Of a stretch of 64,000 bases of DNA, positions 25,583 to 33,123 are shown in pieces. Source of the DNA: Sphingomonas hylomeconis (lineage in GTDB: Bacteria; Pseudomonadota; Alphaproteobacteria; Sphingomonadales; Sphingomonadaceae); contig NZ_JANQBK010000003.1 of assembly GCF_025370105.1 (NCBI RefSeq), positions 434,001-498,000 on the forward strand, in the 5' to 3' direction. Positions within the stretch are counted from its first letter, which is position 1. The number at the start of each line of letters is the position of its first letter. A program made the position numbers and the translations under genes. The notes under the pieces are model-generated. The model did not search any database and was not told the DNA's origin. It saw nothing but the letters and a program-made list of their open reading frames with translations.

Positions 25583-25804
25583 ATGTTGAACATCCTCTCG
25601 ATCCTGATCGGCCTCGTCGTCCTGCTCTTCGCCGTGGTCGGCTTCGTGCCGCTGCTCGGCTGGCTCAACTGGTTCATCATCCCGCTCGGCATCGTCGGTG
25701 CCGCGCTCGGCGCGCTGTCGTCGAGCAAGTCGGGGCGCAACCTGAACATCCTGCTGATCATCATCTGCGCGCTGCGCCTGTCGCTCGGCGGCGGCCTGCT
25801 CTGA
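25583..25804 (+). CDS. Small two-helix membrane protein
   Basis: A 73-residue, strongly hydrophobic protein: MLNILSILIGLVVLLFAVVG, then LNWFIIPLGIVGAALGALS, a short polar turn SSSKSGRNLN, and LLIIICALRLSLGGGLL. It probably spans the inner membrane three times. No functional motif is visible. The chosen ATG removes seven residues of a longer open frame that would begin at TTG. A clear terminator follows 22 bp after the stop, so the gene is a separate transcription unit. Confidence 0.72.
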   Translation: MLNILSILIGLVVLLFAVVGFVPLLGWLNWFIIPLGIVGAALGALSSSKSGRNLNILLIIICALRLSLGGGLL

Positions 25805-25825
25805 TCCTCTGAACGGCCGGGCACG

Positions 25826-25857
25826 AAAAAGCCCGGCGATTGCGCGCCGGGCTTCGT
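25826..25857. terminator. Intrinsic terminator
   Basis: AAAAAGCCCGGCG, loop ATTG, CGCGCCGGGCTTCGTCT forms an 8 to 10 bp GC-rich stem with A-tract and T-rich flanks. It can end both the small plus-strand gene and the convergent OsmC gene. Confidence 0.78.
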
Positions 25858-25890
25858 CTGCGATCGCGGTCGGGCGCCGGGCCCGCGCGC

Positions 25891-26319
25891 TCAGGCGTTG
25901 AGCGTGTGGGTCAGCGTGACTTCCGCGTTGAACAGCTTGGACACCGGGCAATTGGCCTTGGCGTCGGCGGCGATCTCTTCGAACTGCGCCACATCGATCC
26001 CGGCCACCGTCGCCTTCAGGTCGAGCGCCGATTTGGTGATCTTGAAGCCATCGCCATCCTTGTCGAGCGTCACCTTGGCGCTGGTCTCCAGCGTGCCGTC
26101 AGTGAACCCCTTGGCCGCCAGCGCGAAGCTCAGCGCCATCGTGAAGCAGCTGGCATGCGCCGCCGCGATCAGCTCTTCCGGGTTGGTGCCCGGCTCGTCA
26201 CCGAAGCGCGTGTTGAACGCGTAGGGCGTGTCGGACAGCACGCCCGACTGGGTCGAGACGCTGCCCTTGCCGTCCTTGCCCAGGCCTTGATAGGTCGCCG
26301 AAGCGGTGCGTGTCGTCAT
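25891..26319 (-). CDS. OsmC-family peroxiredoxin
   Basis: OsmC proteins reduce organic hydroperoxides through a cysteine pair. The 142-residue protein shows the first active-site cysteine in EELIAAAHASCFTMALS (about Cys60) and the second in KANCPVSKLF (about Cys125). The opening TRTASATYQGLGKDGKGSVS matches the OsmC (osmotically inducible) branch rather than Ohr. Typical length. It stands between terminators and is therefore probably monocistronic. GGAGA precedes the ATG. Confidence 0.92.
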   Translation of the reverse strand: MTTRTASATYQGLGKDGKGSVSTQSGVLSDTPYAFNTRFGDEPGTNPEELIAAAHASCFTMALSFALAAKGFTDGTLETSAKVTLDKDGDGFKITKSALDLKATVAGIDVAQFEEIAADAKANCPVSKLFNAEVTLTHTLNA

Positions 26320-26338
26320 CGCGAAGTCTCCAGATGGT

Positions 26339-26362
26339 AAAAGGGGCGCAGGCTTGCGCCCA
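26339..26362 (-). terminator. Intrinsic terminator of the glycine-zipper gene
   Basis: On the minus strand GGGCGCA, loop AGCC, TGCGCCCC is followed by TTTTACC, about 30 nt after the stop of the gene at 26391-26702. The T-run exists only on that strand. Confidence 0.8.
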
Positions 26363-26390
26363 CGCCCCGTTTAGATGGTGTTGCGACCGC

Positions 26391-26702
26391 TTAGCGGCAA
26401 CGCCGCTTGTTGTTGCTGTTGGTGCGATCGATCTCGCGACCGGCCAGCGCGCCCAATGCCGCGCCACCGAGCGTGCCGACCGTACGGTCGCCGCGCGTGT
26501 CGATCGTGCGGCCGAGCAGTGCCCCGCCGACGCCGCCGACGATCAGGCCGGTCGTGCCATTGCTTTTCTTGCAATAGGTCCGGCCGTCCTTGCCGCGCCA
26601 TTCGCGATACTTTGCGCGCGCCTCGGCCTGGCTGGTCGGGAACGCCATCGTCGCCGGGATGGCAAGCGACACGGCGGTGAGGGCGAGTACGAAAGAACGC
26701 AT
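26391..26702 (-). CDS. Exported glycine-zipper 2TM domain protein
   Basis: A 103-residue envelope protein. The signal peptide MRSFVLALTAVSLAIPATMA is followed by a short polar region (AKYREWRGKDGRTYCKKSN) and a glycine-zipper helix pair, GLIVGGVGGALLGRTID and TLGGAALGALAGREID, and the protein ends in a basic tail NNKRRCR. Such 2TM glycine-zipper proteins sit in the outer membrane or periplasm, and their molecular role is poorly known. Two cysteines (in TYCKK and near the C-terminus) could form a disulfide. The ATG at 26702 follows AAGGGAATTTATC. An intrinsic terminator lies downstream. Confidence 0.82.
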   Translation of the reverse strand: MRSFVLALTAVSLAIPATMAFPTSQAEARAKYREWRGKDGRTYCKKSNGTTGLIVGGVGGALLGRTIDTRGDRTVGTLGGAALGALAGREIDRTNSNNKRRCR

Positions 26703-26894
26703 GATAAATTCCCTTGTCTTGAAACTGGTGATTGCAGAACGCGGGCTTTCTAGGTTTCGTTGCATGAACGTAATACAACTTGTCGTTGCGCCACGTTCAG
26801 GTCCCGCAAGCGCCGGTATTTCTCCACGCTTTCCACGTTATTCACAGGTCGGGCGATGCATTTTGCCATTGGCGTGCGCGCCGTTCGGTGACAC
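26703..26894. other. Gene-free stretch upstream of the candidate RNA
   Basis: No coding frame is convincing. The stretch is less GC-rich than its surroundings and carries the promoter of the glycine-zipper gene and presumably that of the candidate RNA at 26895. A lone DnaA-box-like TTATTCACA (26838-26846) is present without companions. No clear -35/-10 pair was found. Confidence 0.5.
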
Positions 26895-27425
26895 CTTCAC
26901 ACCTGTAGGAAGCAGGTGAGAAAGCCGGAAACGGGTGGAACATCAGCGACTTATGCCGAACCTGACACGCGGCGCCCGCAAGGGATGCCGGTCGACGGGG
27001 CGGCGGACGGCCAGGCCGGTGCGCCGGGCGCCACGCGACAGCGCTGCGCGACCGGAAGCAGGGGGCAGGCAGTCCAGACGTCTTTCACGCCTTCGGGCGG
27101 GAGGGGCGCGGTCGCAGCATTGCCGGATGACGCAGGGGATCCCCCGGGATCGCCGGACGGATCGGGCGGGCAGGCGGCCGGACGCACGCACGCGTCGGGA
27201 AACCGGCCGGGCGGGCTGGCCATCACGGGACGGGTGCCGAACGCCGCAAGGCGCATCGATCCGCCCGCGATGACCGAACACTTGGTGTCGGCCGTTCGCG
27301 GCAGCCACCAGGCGTGCCGCCACCATGCGGCCGACGTGGACGGCGTTCCTCCGGGAAGGCCCAGGCGATGGCCCGCAGCCGCGGCGACAGAGGGGTCGGC
27401 AGCAATGCCGGCCCCTTTTCTGTTT
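26895..27425 (+). ncRNA. Candidate large structured non-coding RNA
   Basis: About 530 bp without a credible protein gene, ending in a textbook intrinsic terminator. The sequence is full of hairpins capped by stable tetraloops: CCG-GAAA-CGG (26925-26934), CCC-GCAA-GGG inside GGC/GCC (26971-26989), CGCC-TTCG-GGCG (27088-27099), GTCGG-GAAA-CCGGC (27194-27207) and CGCC-GCAA-GGCG (27242-27253). A nested helix pairs GTCGGCCG (27287-27294) with CGGCCGAC (27328-27335), enclosing GCGGCA/TGCCGC (27298-27303 with 27315-27320). Open frames in several registers here reflect high GC, not coding. The universal RNase P motif GGAAAGTCC and a tmRNA T-loop are absent. The 5' end is estimated and the identity unknown. 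Confidence 0.5.
27392..27425 (+). terminator. Intrinsic terminator of the candidate RNA
   Basis: GGGGTCGGC, loop AGCAAT, GCCGGCCCC and then TTTTCTGTTT: a 9-bp stem with one G-U pair and a T-tract on the plus strand only. There is no plus-strand protein gene upstream within 1.5 kb that it could serve. Confidence 0.87.
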
Positions 27426-27462
27426 GGGTGGCCGCGCAATAGGTACGCTTGTGGTAGCGCTG

Positions 27463-27571
27463 TCCCCGGCGAAGGCCGGGGCCCGGTAGCGAAGGTAGAT
27501 GGAACGGAGCGCAACGCTCGCCAACCGCTGTTCCTCGCCTGCACCCCAGCCTTGGCCGGGGAAGCGCTAAA
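27463..27571. repeat. Degenerate paired palindromic repeat
   Basis: TGTCCCCGGCGAAGGCCGGG on the left and CCCCAGCCTTGGCCGGGGAA on the right, with about 65 bp between. The arms are related to, but less regular than, those at 22786 and 24548. It lies directly after the candidate RNA terminator. Confidence 0.68.
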
Positions 27572-27629
27572 GTGAAGGTTGGTGGTGAGCATCCTTCGCC
27601 CCCGCGCGATCCTGCGCTAAGCCCCCGCC

Positions 27630-28259
27630 ATGCTGCCCGTCCCCCAGGTCATCCCTGACTTCGCCCCCTGGTTCGATCTCGCCGGGCTCGCCGTGTTCGC
27701 CGCCTCGGGCGCGCTCGCCGCGGCGAAGCGCGCGCAGACGATGGTGACGCTCGCTTTCTTCGCGCTGGTCACCGGCGTCGGCGGCGGCACGATGCGCGAT
27801 CTGCTGATCGGCGCGCCGGTCTTCTGGATCCATGACAGCCGCCCGGCGGCGGTCTGCCTGATCGTCGCCTTCACGATCTGGGCAACGCCGGAGCGCTGGT
27901 GGAAGGGCGCCGCGCTCGATTGGTTCGATGCGATCGGCCTTGCCGCCTATGCCGTGTTCGGCGCGGCCAAGGCGCTCAACTACGGCGTGCCGCCAGTCCC
28001 GGCGTTCGTGATGGGCGTGGTCACGGGCTGTGTCGGCGGCATCATCCGCGACGTGCTGGCCGGCGAACCCTCGATCCTGATGCGCCCGGAACTGTACGTC
28101 ACGGCCGCCGCGCTCGCCTCTTTGCTCTACGTCGCGCTGACCTTGCTCGGCCTGCCGCCCGCGCCCGCCGCGGTCATCTCAGCGGCGAGCGGCTTCGCGC
28201 TCCGCGCCGCGGCGATTCACTACCGGCTCGGTCTCCCGGCCTATCGCGGTCGGCGTTAG
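27630..28259 (+). CDS. TRIC-family cation channel (YicG/UPF0126)
   Basis: A 209-residue inner-membrane protein of the trimeric intracellular cation channel family, made of two inverted repeats of three helices. Both repeats carry the glycine-rich kink: VTGVGGGTMRDLLIG (about residues 47-61) and VTGCVGGIIRDVLAGE (about 131-146), as in prokaryotic TRIC potassium channels. A seventh hydrophobic segment lies near the C-terminus. Its last 4 bp overlap the convergent DUF4126 gene. No promoter feature stands out after the upstream repeat. Confidence 0.92.
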   Translation: MLPVPQVIPDFAPWFDLAGLAVFAASGALAAAKRAQTMVTLAFFALVTGVGGGTMRDLLIGAPVFWIHDSRPAAVCLIVAFTIWATPERWWKGAALDWFDAIGLAAYAVFGAAKALNYGVPPVPAFVMGVVTGCVGGIIRDVLAGEPSILMRPELYVTAAALASLLYVALTLLGLPPAPAAVISAASGFALRAAAIHYRLGLPAYRGRR

Positions 28260-28717
28260 GCGGTCGCCGGCCGCTGTCCGCGCACGATCGCGGCCGCGCC
28301 GGCGATCACTGCCGCATCCTCGACGAACCCGGTCGGCGTCTGTCCGTAATCGGGGATCGCCGCCATCCGCGCGCGCCAGCCGGGATAGGAGGCGATCACC
28401 GCGGTCACGCCGCCCGCCGCCGCGCCCAGCCAGCGCTGCCGCCGCGGCACCAATGCCGCCCCGGCGATCGCCGAGGTCACGAACCGCGCCGCCAGCCCGA
28501 CCAGCACGATCCGGTCCGGCGCCGTCTTCTGCTTGTCGCCGGCCATCTCGGCCACCGCCAGCGTCAGCGCGCCGGCCGCCACGATCGGATGGCCGAGCAG
28601 CTTGGGCGCGCTGTTGTCCGCGGGCAATTCGTCCCGCGCCGCGGCGATCGCCACCGCCGCCAGCGGCGTCATCGCGCGCTGGCCACCGACCAGCCCCATC
28701 AGGATAGACGCAAGCAT
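28256..28717 (-). CDS. DUF4126 membrane protein
   Basis: A 153-residue inner-membrane protein. It opens MLASILMGLVGGQRAMTPLAAV, has hydrophobic segments around residues 45-60, 70-90, 100-115 and 130-145, and a central SIAGAALVPRRQRWLGAAAGG. The GQRAMTPLAA motif and the length match DUF4126 family members, whose role is unknown. It ends convergently into the TRIC gene with a 4-bp overlap. Upstream is a 138-bp gap that contains no further gene. Confidence 0.75.
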   Translation of the reverse strand: MLASILMGLVGGQRAMTPLAAVAIAAARDELPADNSAPKLLGHPIVAAGALTLAVAEMAGDKQKTAPDRIVLVGLAARFVTSAIAGAALVPRRQRWLGAAAGGVTAVIASYPGWRARMAAIPDYGQTPTGFVEDAAVIAGAAAIVRGQRPATA

Positions 28718-28855
28718 GAACTTCTCCGCTATAGTTGCGGCTATAACCCCGCGGCGGCAGCTTGGGTCCGTCGCGGCTGGTCCATCCGCCCGGCCGTCAC
28801 CCGGGGCCAGGTCCGCGGAGACGATCAGCGGACCGCCCGCCGCGTGCGTCGGCGG

Positions 28856-29416
28856 CTAGACCCGCACCAGCCCCACTTCGCTGAACGGCTTGGGCTCGGT
28901 CGGCGGCGTGGTCGAACGGTTGAGCTGGCACTGCCAGAAGCCGACATCGATCCAGCGCCCGTTCTTGTAGCCGACCTCGCGGTACACGCCCTGGCGCCGG
29001 AAGCCGGTCGCCTCGTGCAGCCCGATCGAGGCCTCGTTGGGCAGTGCCAGCACGCCGATCGCCTGGGTGAAGCCTTGCGCGCGTAGCGTGTCGATCAGCG
29101 CCTCGTACAGCAGCCGCCCGACGCCCTGCCGCTCGACCGTGCCGGTGACGTAGATCGAGGTTTCGACGACATATTTGTACGCCGGCCGGTCGCGGAACTT
29201 GCCGGCATAGGCATAGGCCAGCACGCCACCGTCTTCATCGCCATTGGTCGCGACGATCCACGGATACAGGCCGTCGGATGCCGCCATCCGCGCGCGCATC
29301 TGCCGCGCATCGGGCGCCTCGGTCTCGAACGAGACGGTGCCGGTGAGCACGAACGGCGCATAGATGGCGGCGATCGCGGCGGCGTCCTCGGGGCGGGCGG
29401 GGCGGATCGCGATCAC
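28856..29416 (-). CDS. GNAT-family N-acetyltransferase (phosphinothricin acetyltransferase-like)
   Basis: A 186-residue acetyl-CoA-dependent acetyltransferase. IRPARPEDAAAIAAIYAPFV at the start, SFETEAPDARQMRARM, and the acetyl-CoA loop RQGVGRLLYEALI match the Pat/MnaT group, which acetylates phosphinothricin or methionine analogues. The physiological substrate is unknown. The start is GTG at 29416, overlapping the sppA stop (GTGA). The open frame continues upstream through sppA in another register, so the start is fixed by family length and the overlap. Translationally coupled to sppA. Confidence 0.85.
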   Translation of the reverse strand: MIAIRPARPEDAAAIAAIYAPFVLTGTVSFETEAPDARQMRARMAASDGLYPWIVATNGDEDGGVLAYAYAGKFRDRPAYKYVVETSIYVTGTVERQGVGRLLYEALIDTLRAQGFTQAIGVLALPNEASIGLHEATGFRRQGVYREVGYKNGRWIDVGFWQCQLNRSTTPPTEPKPFSEVGLVRV

Positions 29417-31308
29417 GAGGCGAACTTCGCGAACAGCAGGTCGATCAGCCGCAGGTCGCTCGCCGCAGGCGCCGCCACCGGGCCCATTCCGACGCATTCG
29501 AGGCACTTGGCCTGGATCGACGACGACCGCGTCAGCCGCTGCATGTCGCCCAGCGCACGCGCCAGGATCGCCTTGTGGTCGGCGCCGATCCGCGCGAATA
29601 CGTCGCCGTCGGCATCGTCCTCGTCGTCGCCGCCGCCGCGGAACTGCGTGGCGAGCTTGCCCAGCCAGCCCGGCTCCTTTTCGAGATACACGGCCTGCAC
29701 CGCATCGGCCTTCAGCCCGGCGCGCTTGGCCGCCTCGGCGATCGCGTCGTCGAGCGTGCCGAACCGGTCGACCAGCCCCAGCTGCCGTGCCGTGCCGCCA
29801 TCCCAGACCCGGCCCTGCGCGATCTCGTTGACGCGCTCGGGCGTCATCTTGCGCGCCTTGGCGACGCGGCCGATGAACTGCGCATAGCCATGTTCGATCG
29901 CCGATTGCAGCAGCCGGTCGGTCTCGGCATTGGTGCCGCCGAGCACGTCGGGCTGGCCCGACAGCGGGGTGGATTTCACGCCGTCGCTGGTCACGCCGAT
30001 CTTGGCCAGCGTGTTCTCGAACGTCGGGATGATCCCGAAAATGCCGATCGATCCGGTGATCGTGGTCGGCTCGGCGAAGATCGTGTCGCCCGCCGTCGCC
30101 ACCCAATAGCCACCGGAAGCGGCCAGCGAGCCCATCGAGATGACCACCGGCAGTTTCCGCGCCTTGGCCTCGAGGATCGCGGTGCGGATCTTCTCCGAGG
30201 CAAGCGCCGAGCCGCCCGGCGAATCGATCCGCACGACCAGTGCCTTCAGGTTCTTCTTGGCCAGCCCGTCGAGCAACGCCTTGGAGATCGTGTCGCCGCC
30301 CGCGCTGCCCGGCCCGGCCTTGCCGTCCGTGATGTCGCCCGCGACGGTCAGCACGCCGATCTGGTCGCCGCTGCTGCGCAGCGGGTTGGCGGCAAGATAG
30401 GCGTCATAGTTGATCGTGTTGAAATTGCCCGCCGGTTTCTTGGCATCGGTGCCCGCCAGCTGGCCGACGCGCTTGTCGAAATCGATCCGCTCGGCGAGCT
30501 TGTCGACGATGCCTGCCTGCAGATTGGCCTTGGCGATGTCGCCCCCGGCACCCGCGATCACCGCGTCGGGCGCATCGAGCATCGGCTGGAACTGGGCTTT
30601 CGGCCGTGCCTTGGCGATCTGCGCCTTCCACTGGTCGAAGATCACGCTTTGCAGTGCGCCGGCCGCCTGCTTTGCCTCGGGCGACTGGTCGGCGCGGGTA
30701 TAGGGTTCGACGAACGACTTGTACTTGCCGACGCGGTAGATGTGCGCGTTGACGCCCAGCCGGTCGATCAGGCCCTTGTAATAGAGTTGCGACCCGCCCG
30801 GCCCGGTGAACAGCGTGCCGCCCATCGGGTTCATCCAGATCTCGCTGGCATTGGCGGCGAGGCGATAGCCGCTGTCGGTATAGGCGGTGGCATAGGCCAG
30901 CACCGGCTTGCCGCCCTTGCCATCGGCGCCGTCGCGCACCGCGCGGATCGCGTCGGCCACTTCGGTCAGCGCGGCGGGATAGCCGCCGGCGAAGCTGCCG
31001 AGATCGAGCACCACCACCTTGACGCGATCATCGGTGCGCGCCTTGTCCAGCAGGCGCACCACGTCGCGCAGCCGGTATTCGCGCACCGGCGCGCGGCCGC
31101 CCAGCGACGCGAACGGATCGACCTCGCTCGGCTGCTCGACGATCTGGCCCTTGAGATCGAGCACCAGCGCGCCGTCCTTGATCGTCGTCGGGCTCGGCCG
31201 CGCGGCGAGGACGGCAAACAGCATCCCGAAGAACAGCAGCATGGCGGCGAGGACGAGCGCGTCCTTGATGCCGACGAGAATCTTCCACGCGCCCCGAACG
31301 AGTTTCAC
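29413..31308 (-). CDS. sppA: Signal peptide peptidase SppA, 67-kDa type
   Basis: SppA degrades cleaved signal peptides in the inner membrane, with its active site facing the periplasm. The 631-residue protein is the tandem-domain (E. coli-like) form. A membrane anchor ALVLAAMLLFFGMLFAVLA lies at about residues 17-35. The general-base lysine is in GKYKSFVEPYTRAD (Lys197) in the first half, and the nucleophile serine in SLAASGGYWVAT (Ser398) in the second. The GTG start at 31308 has GGAGGAG 7 nt upstream. The open frame beyond it is spurious. The downstream GNAT gene overlaps by 4 bp. Confidence 0.93.
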   Translation of the reverse strand: MKLVRGAWKILVGIKDALVLAAMLLFFGMLFAVLAARPSPTTIKDGALVLDLKGQIVEQPSEVDPFASLGGRAPVREYRLRDVVRLLDKARTDDRVKVVVLDLGSFAGGYPAALTEVADAIRAVRDGADGKGGKPVLAYATAYTDSGYRLAANASEIWMNPMGGTLFTGPGGSQLYYKGLIDRLGVNAHIYRVGKYKSFVEPYTRADQSPEAKQAAGALQSVIFDQWKAQIAKARPKAQFQPMLDAPDAVIAGAGGDIAKANLQAGIVDKLAERIDFDKRVGQLAGTDAKKPAGNFNTINYDAYLAANPLRSSGDQIGVLTVAGDITDGKAGPGSAGGDTISKALLDGLAKKNLKALVVRIDSPGGSALASEKIRTAILEAKARKLPVVISMGSLAASGGYWVATAGDTIFAEPTTITGSIGIFGIIPTFENTLAKIGVTSDGVKSTPLSGQPDVLGGTNAETDRLLQSAIEHGYAQFIGRVAKARKMTPERVNEIAQGRVWDGGTARQLGLVDRFGTLDDAIAEAAKRAGLKADAVQAVYLEKEPGWLGKLATQFRGGGDDEDDADGDVFARIGADHKAILARALGDMQRLTRSSSIQAKCLECVGMGPVAAPAASDLRLIDLLFAKFAS

Positions 31309-31408
31309 AGACAGTCTCCTCCGCAGCCGCCGCGGGGGGCTGCTTGTCGCTGCGAGCCTTACCGTGCCGTGTGTGGTTCGGGCAATACGCCTTGTAGGGG
31401 CTTGTGGC

Positions 31409-31600
31409 TCACACCCGCCGTCATCCTGAACGCACTCCCTCACACCCGCCGTCATCCTGAACTCGTTTCAGGATCCATCGTGCCGCATGCCCGAACGGCC
31501 GTGGTGCGCGGCCACCGTGCCATAGGCCCCAGGGGGGCGCGCACCGTCAGCGCCGGAGCCTGTTGCGCGATGGATCCTGAATCAAGTTCAGGATGACGGA
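31409..31600. repeat. Palindromic repeat doublet with an extra truncated copy
   Basis: A complete doublet (CCGTCATCCTGAACTCGTTT near 31449 and its complement ATCAAGTTCAGGATGACGG near 31582, about 110 bp apart) is preceded by a truncated copy. The 23-nt phrase TCACACCCGCCGTCATCCTG plus AAC occurs at 31409 and again at 31440, a direct repeat. It fills most of the 357-bp gap between sppA and the MATE gene. Confidence 0.8.
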
Positions 31601-31665
31601 AGTGGGGGGAGGGCGCGTCGCCGCACGTGACGAATCCCGCATCCCCCGCTAGACACCCGCCACCC

Positions 31666-33078
31666 ATGGATCACCCGCTCGCCACGCCCGCCCTGACCGG
31701 CCCGCCGCCCGCCACCGCGCGGGGGGAATTGCGTGCGCTGCTGCTCCTCGCCACGCCGCTCGCCGCCGCCAATCTGCTGCAGATGGCGGTCTATGCGATC
31801 GACGTGATCTTCGTCGCGCGGCTGGGTGCGGTCGAGCTCGCCGCGGCGACGCTTGGCGTCTATCTCTATTCCGTCACGATGTGGGCGCTGGTCGGGCTGG
31901 TCGGCGCGTGCGCGCCGGTGATCGCCGCGGAGCTCGGCGCCAGGCGTCATGCCGTGCGGCAGGTGCGGCGCTCGTTCCGCATGGCGATGTGGTTGTCGGT
32001 GGTCGCCTGCCTGCCGTTCATCCTGTTGCTGTCGCAGGGCGAACGGCTGTTGTTGCTGGCCGAACAGGATCCGGTCGTCGCGGCGCAGGCCGGGCATTTC
32101 CTGCGCATCCTGCTGCTGGCGATGATCCCCGCGGTGGCGAGCAGCGCGATGCGCGTCACCGCCGCGGCGCTGGGCCGGCCGGGCTGGGCGACGGCGATCA
32201 CCGCGTTCGCGCTGGCGGTCAATCTCGTCGGCAATTGGCTGCTGGTGTTCGGCAATCTCGGCTTCCCCGCTTTGGGGCTCACCGGCTCGGCGATCTCCAG
32301 CGTGATAACCAGCGTCGCGATGCTGCTCGCTTATGCCGCGATCCTGGTGTTCGATCCGAAGATTCGCCGCTACCGCCTGTTCGGCAATTGGTGGCGCACC
32401 GAATGGAGCCGCTTCCGCGAGATCGTCAAATTGGGCGTGCCGATCGCGCTGATCTTCACGCTGGAAGGCGCGTTGTTCAGCGCCGCCGGGCTGCTGATGG
32501 GGCTGATCGGCGTGGGCGAGGTCGGCGCGCACGCCATCGCTTTGCAGATTGCGGCGATCGCCTTCCAGGTGCCGTTCGGCGTCGCGCAGGCGGCCACGAT
32601 CCGCGTCGGCATGGCCTATGGCGCGGGCGACGTGCGCTGGATCGCCCGCGCCGGCTGGGTCGCGCTCGGCGTCGGGATCGGCTTCATGGTGCTCACCGCG
32701 TCGCTGCTCTGGGCCTTCCCGCGGTTGTTCATCAGCCTGTATGTCGATGTCGATGCGCCGAAGAACGCCGCCATGGTCGCGCTGGCGCTGCAATATCTCG
32801 TCATCGCCGCTCTGTTCCAGCTGTTCGACGGCGGGCAGACGGTCGCCGCCGGCGTGCTGCGCGGGCTGCAGGACACGCGCATGCCGATGGTCATCGCCGC
32901 GTTCGGCTATTGGGTGGTCGGCTTCGGCACCGCGATCTGGCTCGGCTTCGGGCTCGACTGGCAGGGCGTGGGCATCTGGCTCGGTCTGGCGGCCGGGCTG
33001 GCGGTCGTCTCGGCGCTGCTGGTGTGGCGCTGGGCAATGCGCGCGCGGCTCGGCCTGCTGCCAACCCTCTCCCGCTAA
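31666..33078 (+). CDS. MATE-family multidrug efflux transporter
   Basis: A 470-residue inner-membrane exporter of the MATE (NorM) branch, which expels cationic compounds in exchange for Na+ or H+. About twelve hydrophobic segments fall in two related halves. Family wording includes LLLLATPLAAANLLQMAVYAIDVIFVARLG in helix 1 and KLGVPIALIFTLEGALFSAA at the start of the second half, with QTVAAGVLRGLQDTRMPM near the end. The ATG at 31666 (MDHPLATPAL) is preferred over the frame start at 31627, which lies inside the repeat-rich leader. It appears to be a single gene. The substrate is unknown. Confidence 0.92.
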   Translation: MDHPLATPALTGPPPATARGELRALLLLATPLAAANLLQMAVYAIDVIFVARLGAVELAAATLGVYLYSVTMWALVGLVGACAPVIAAELGARRHAVRQVRRSFRMAMWLSVVACLPFILLLSQGERLLLLAEQDPVVAAQAGHFLRILLLAMIPAVASSAMRVTAAALGRPGWATAITAFALAVNLVGNWLLVFGNLGFPALGLTGSAISSVITSVAMLLAYAAILVFDPKIRRYRLFGNWWRTEWSRFREIVKLGVPIALIFTLEGALFSAAGLLMGLIGVGEVGAHAIALQIAAIAFQVPFGVAQAATIRVGMAYGAGDVRWIARAGWVALGVGIGFMVLTASLLWAFPRLFISLYVDVDAPKNAAMVALALQYLVIAALFQLFDGGQTVAAGVLRGLQDTRMPMVIAAFGYWVVGFGTAIWLGFGLDWQGVGIWLGLAAGLAVVSALLVWRWAMRARLGLLPTLSR

Positions 33079-33123
33079 GGGCGGTCTCGCTGAAATACGG
33101 ACGATGAAGGCGCTAGGTCGTGC

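Noticed and set aside
26838..26846. DnaA box (TTATTCACA)
   Set aside because: One near-match only, with no cluster of boxes, no AT-rich unwinding region and no origin-associated genes.
26895..27425. RNase P RNA, tmRNA or SRP RNA
   Set aside because: The GGAAAGTCC core of RNase P RNA, a TTCGA T-loop for tmRNA and the GGAAGCAG loop of SRP RNA were all looked for and not found on the plus strand, and the RNase P core is also absent on the minus strand.
26916..27575. A 219-residue open frame across the candidate RNA
   Set aside because: Several registers on both strands are open at once in this GC-rich stretch, the translation is low-complexity, and the frame runs through an intrinsic terminator and into a palindromic repeat.
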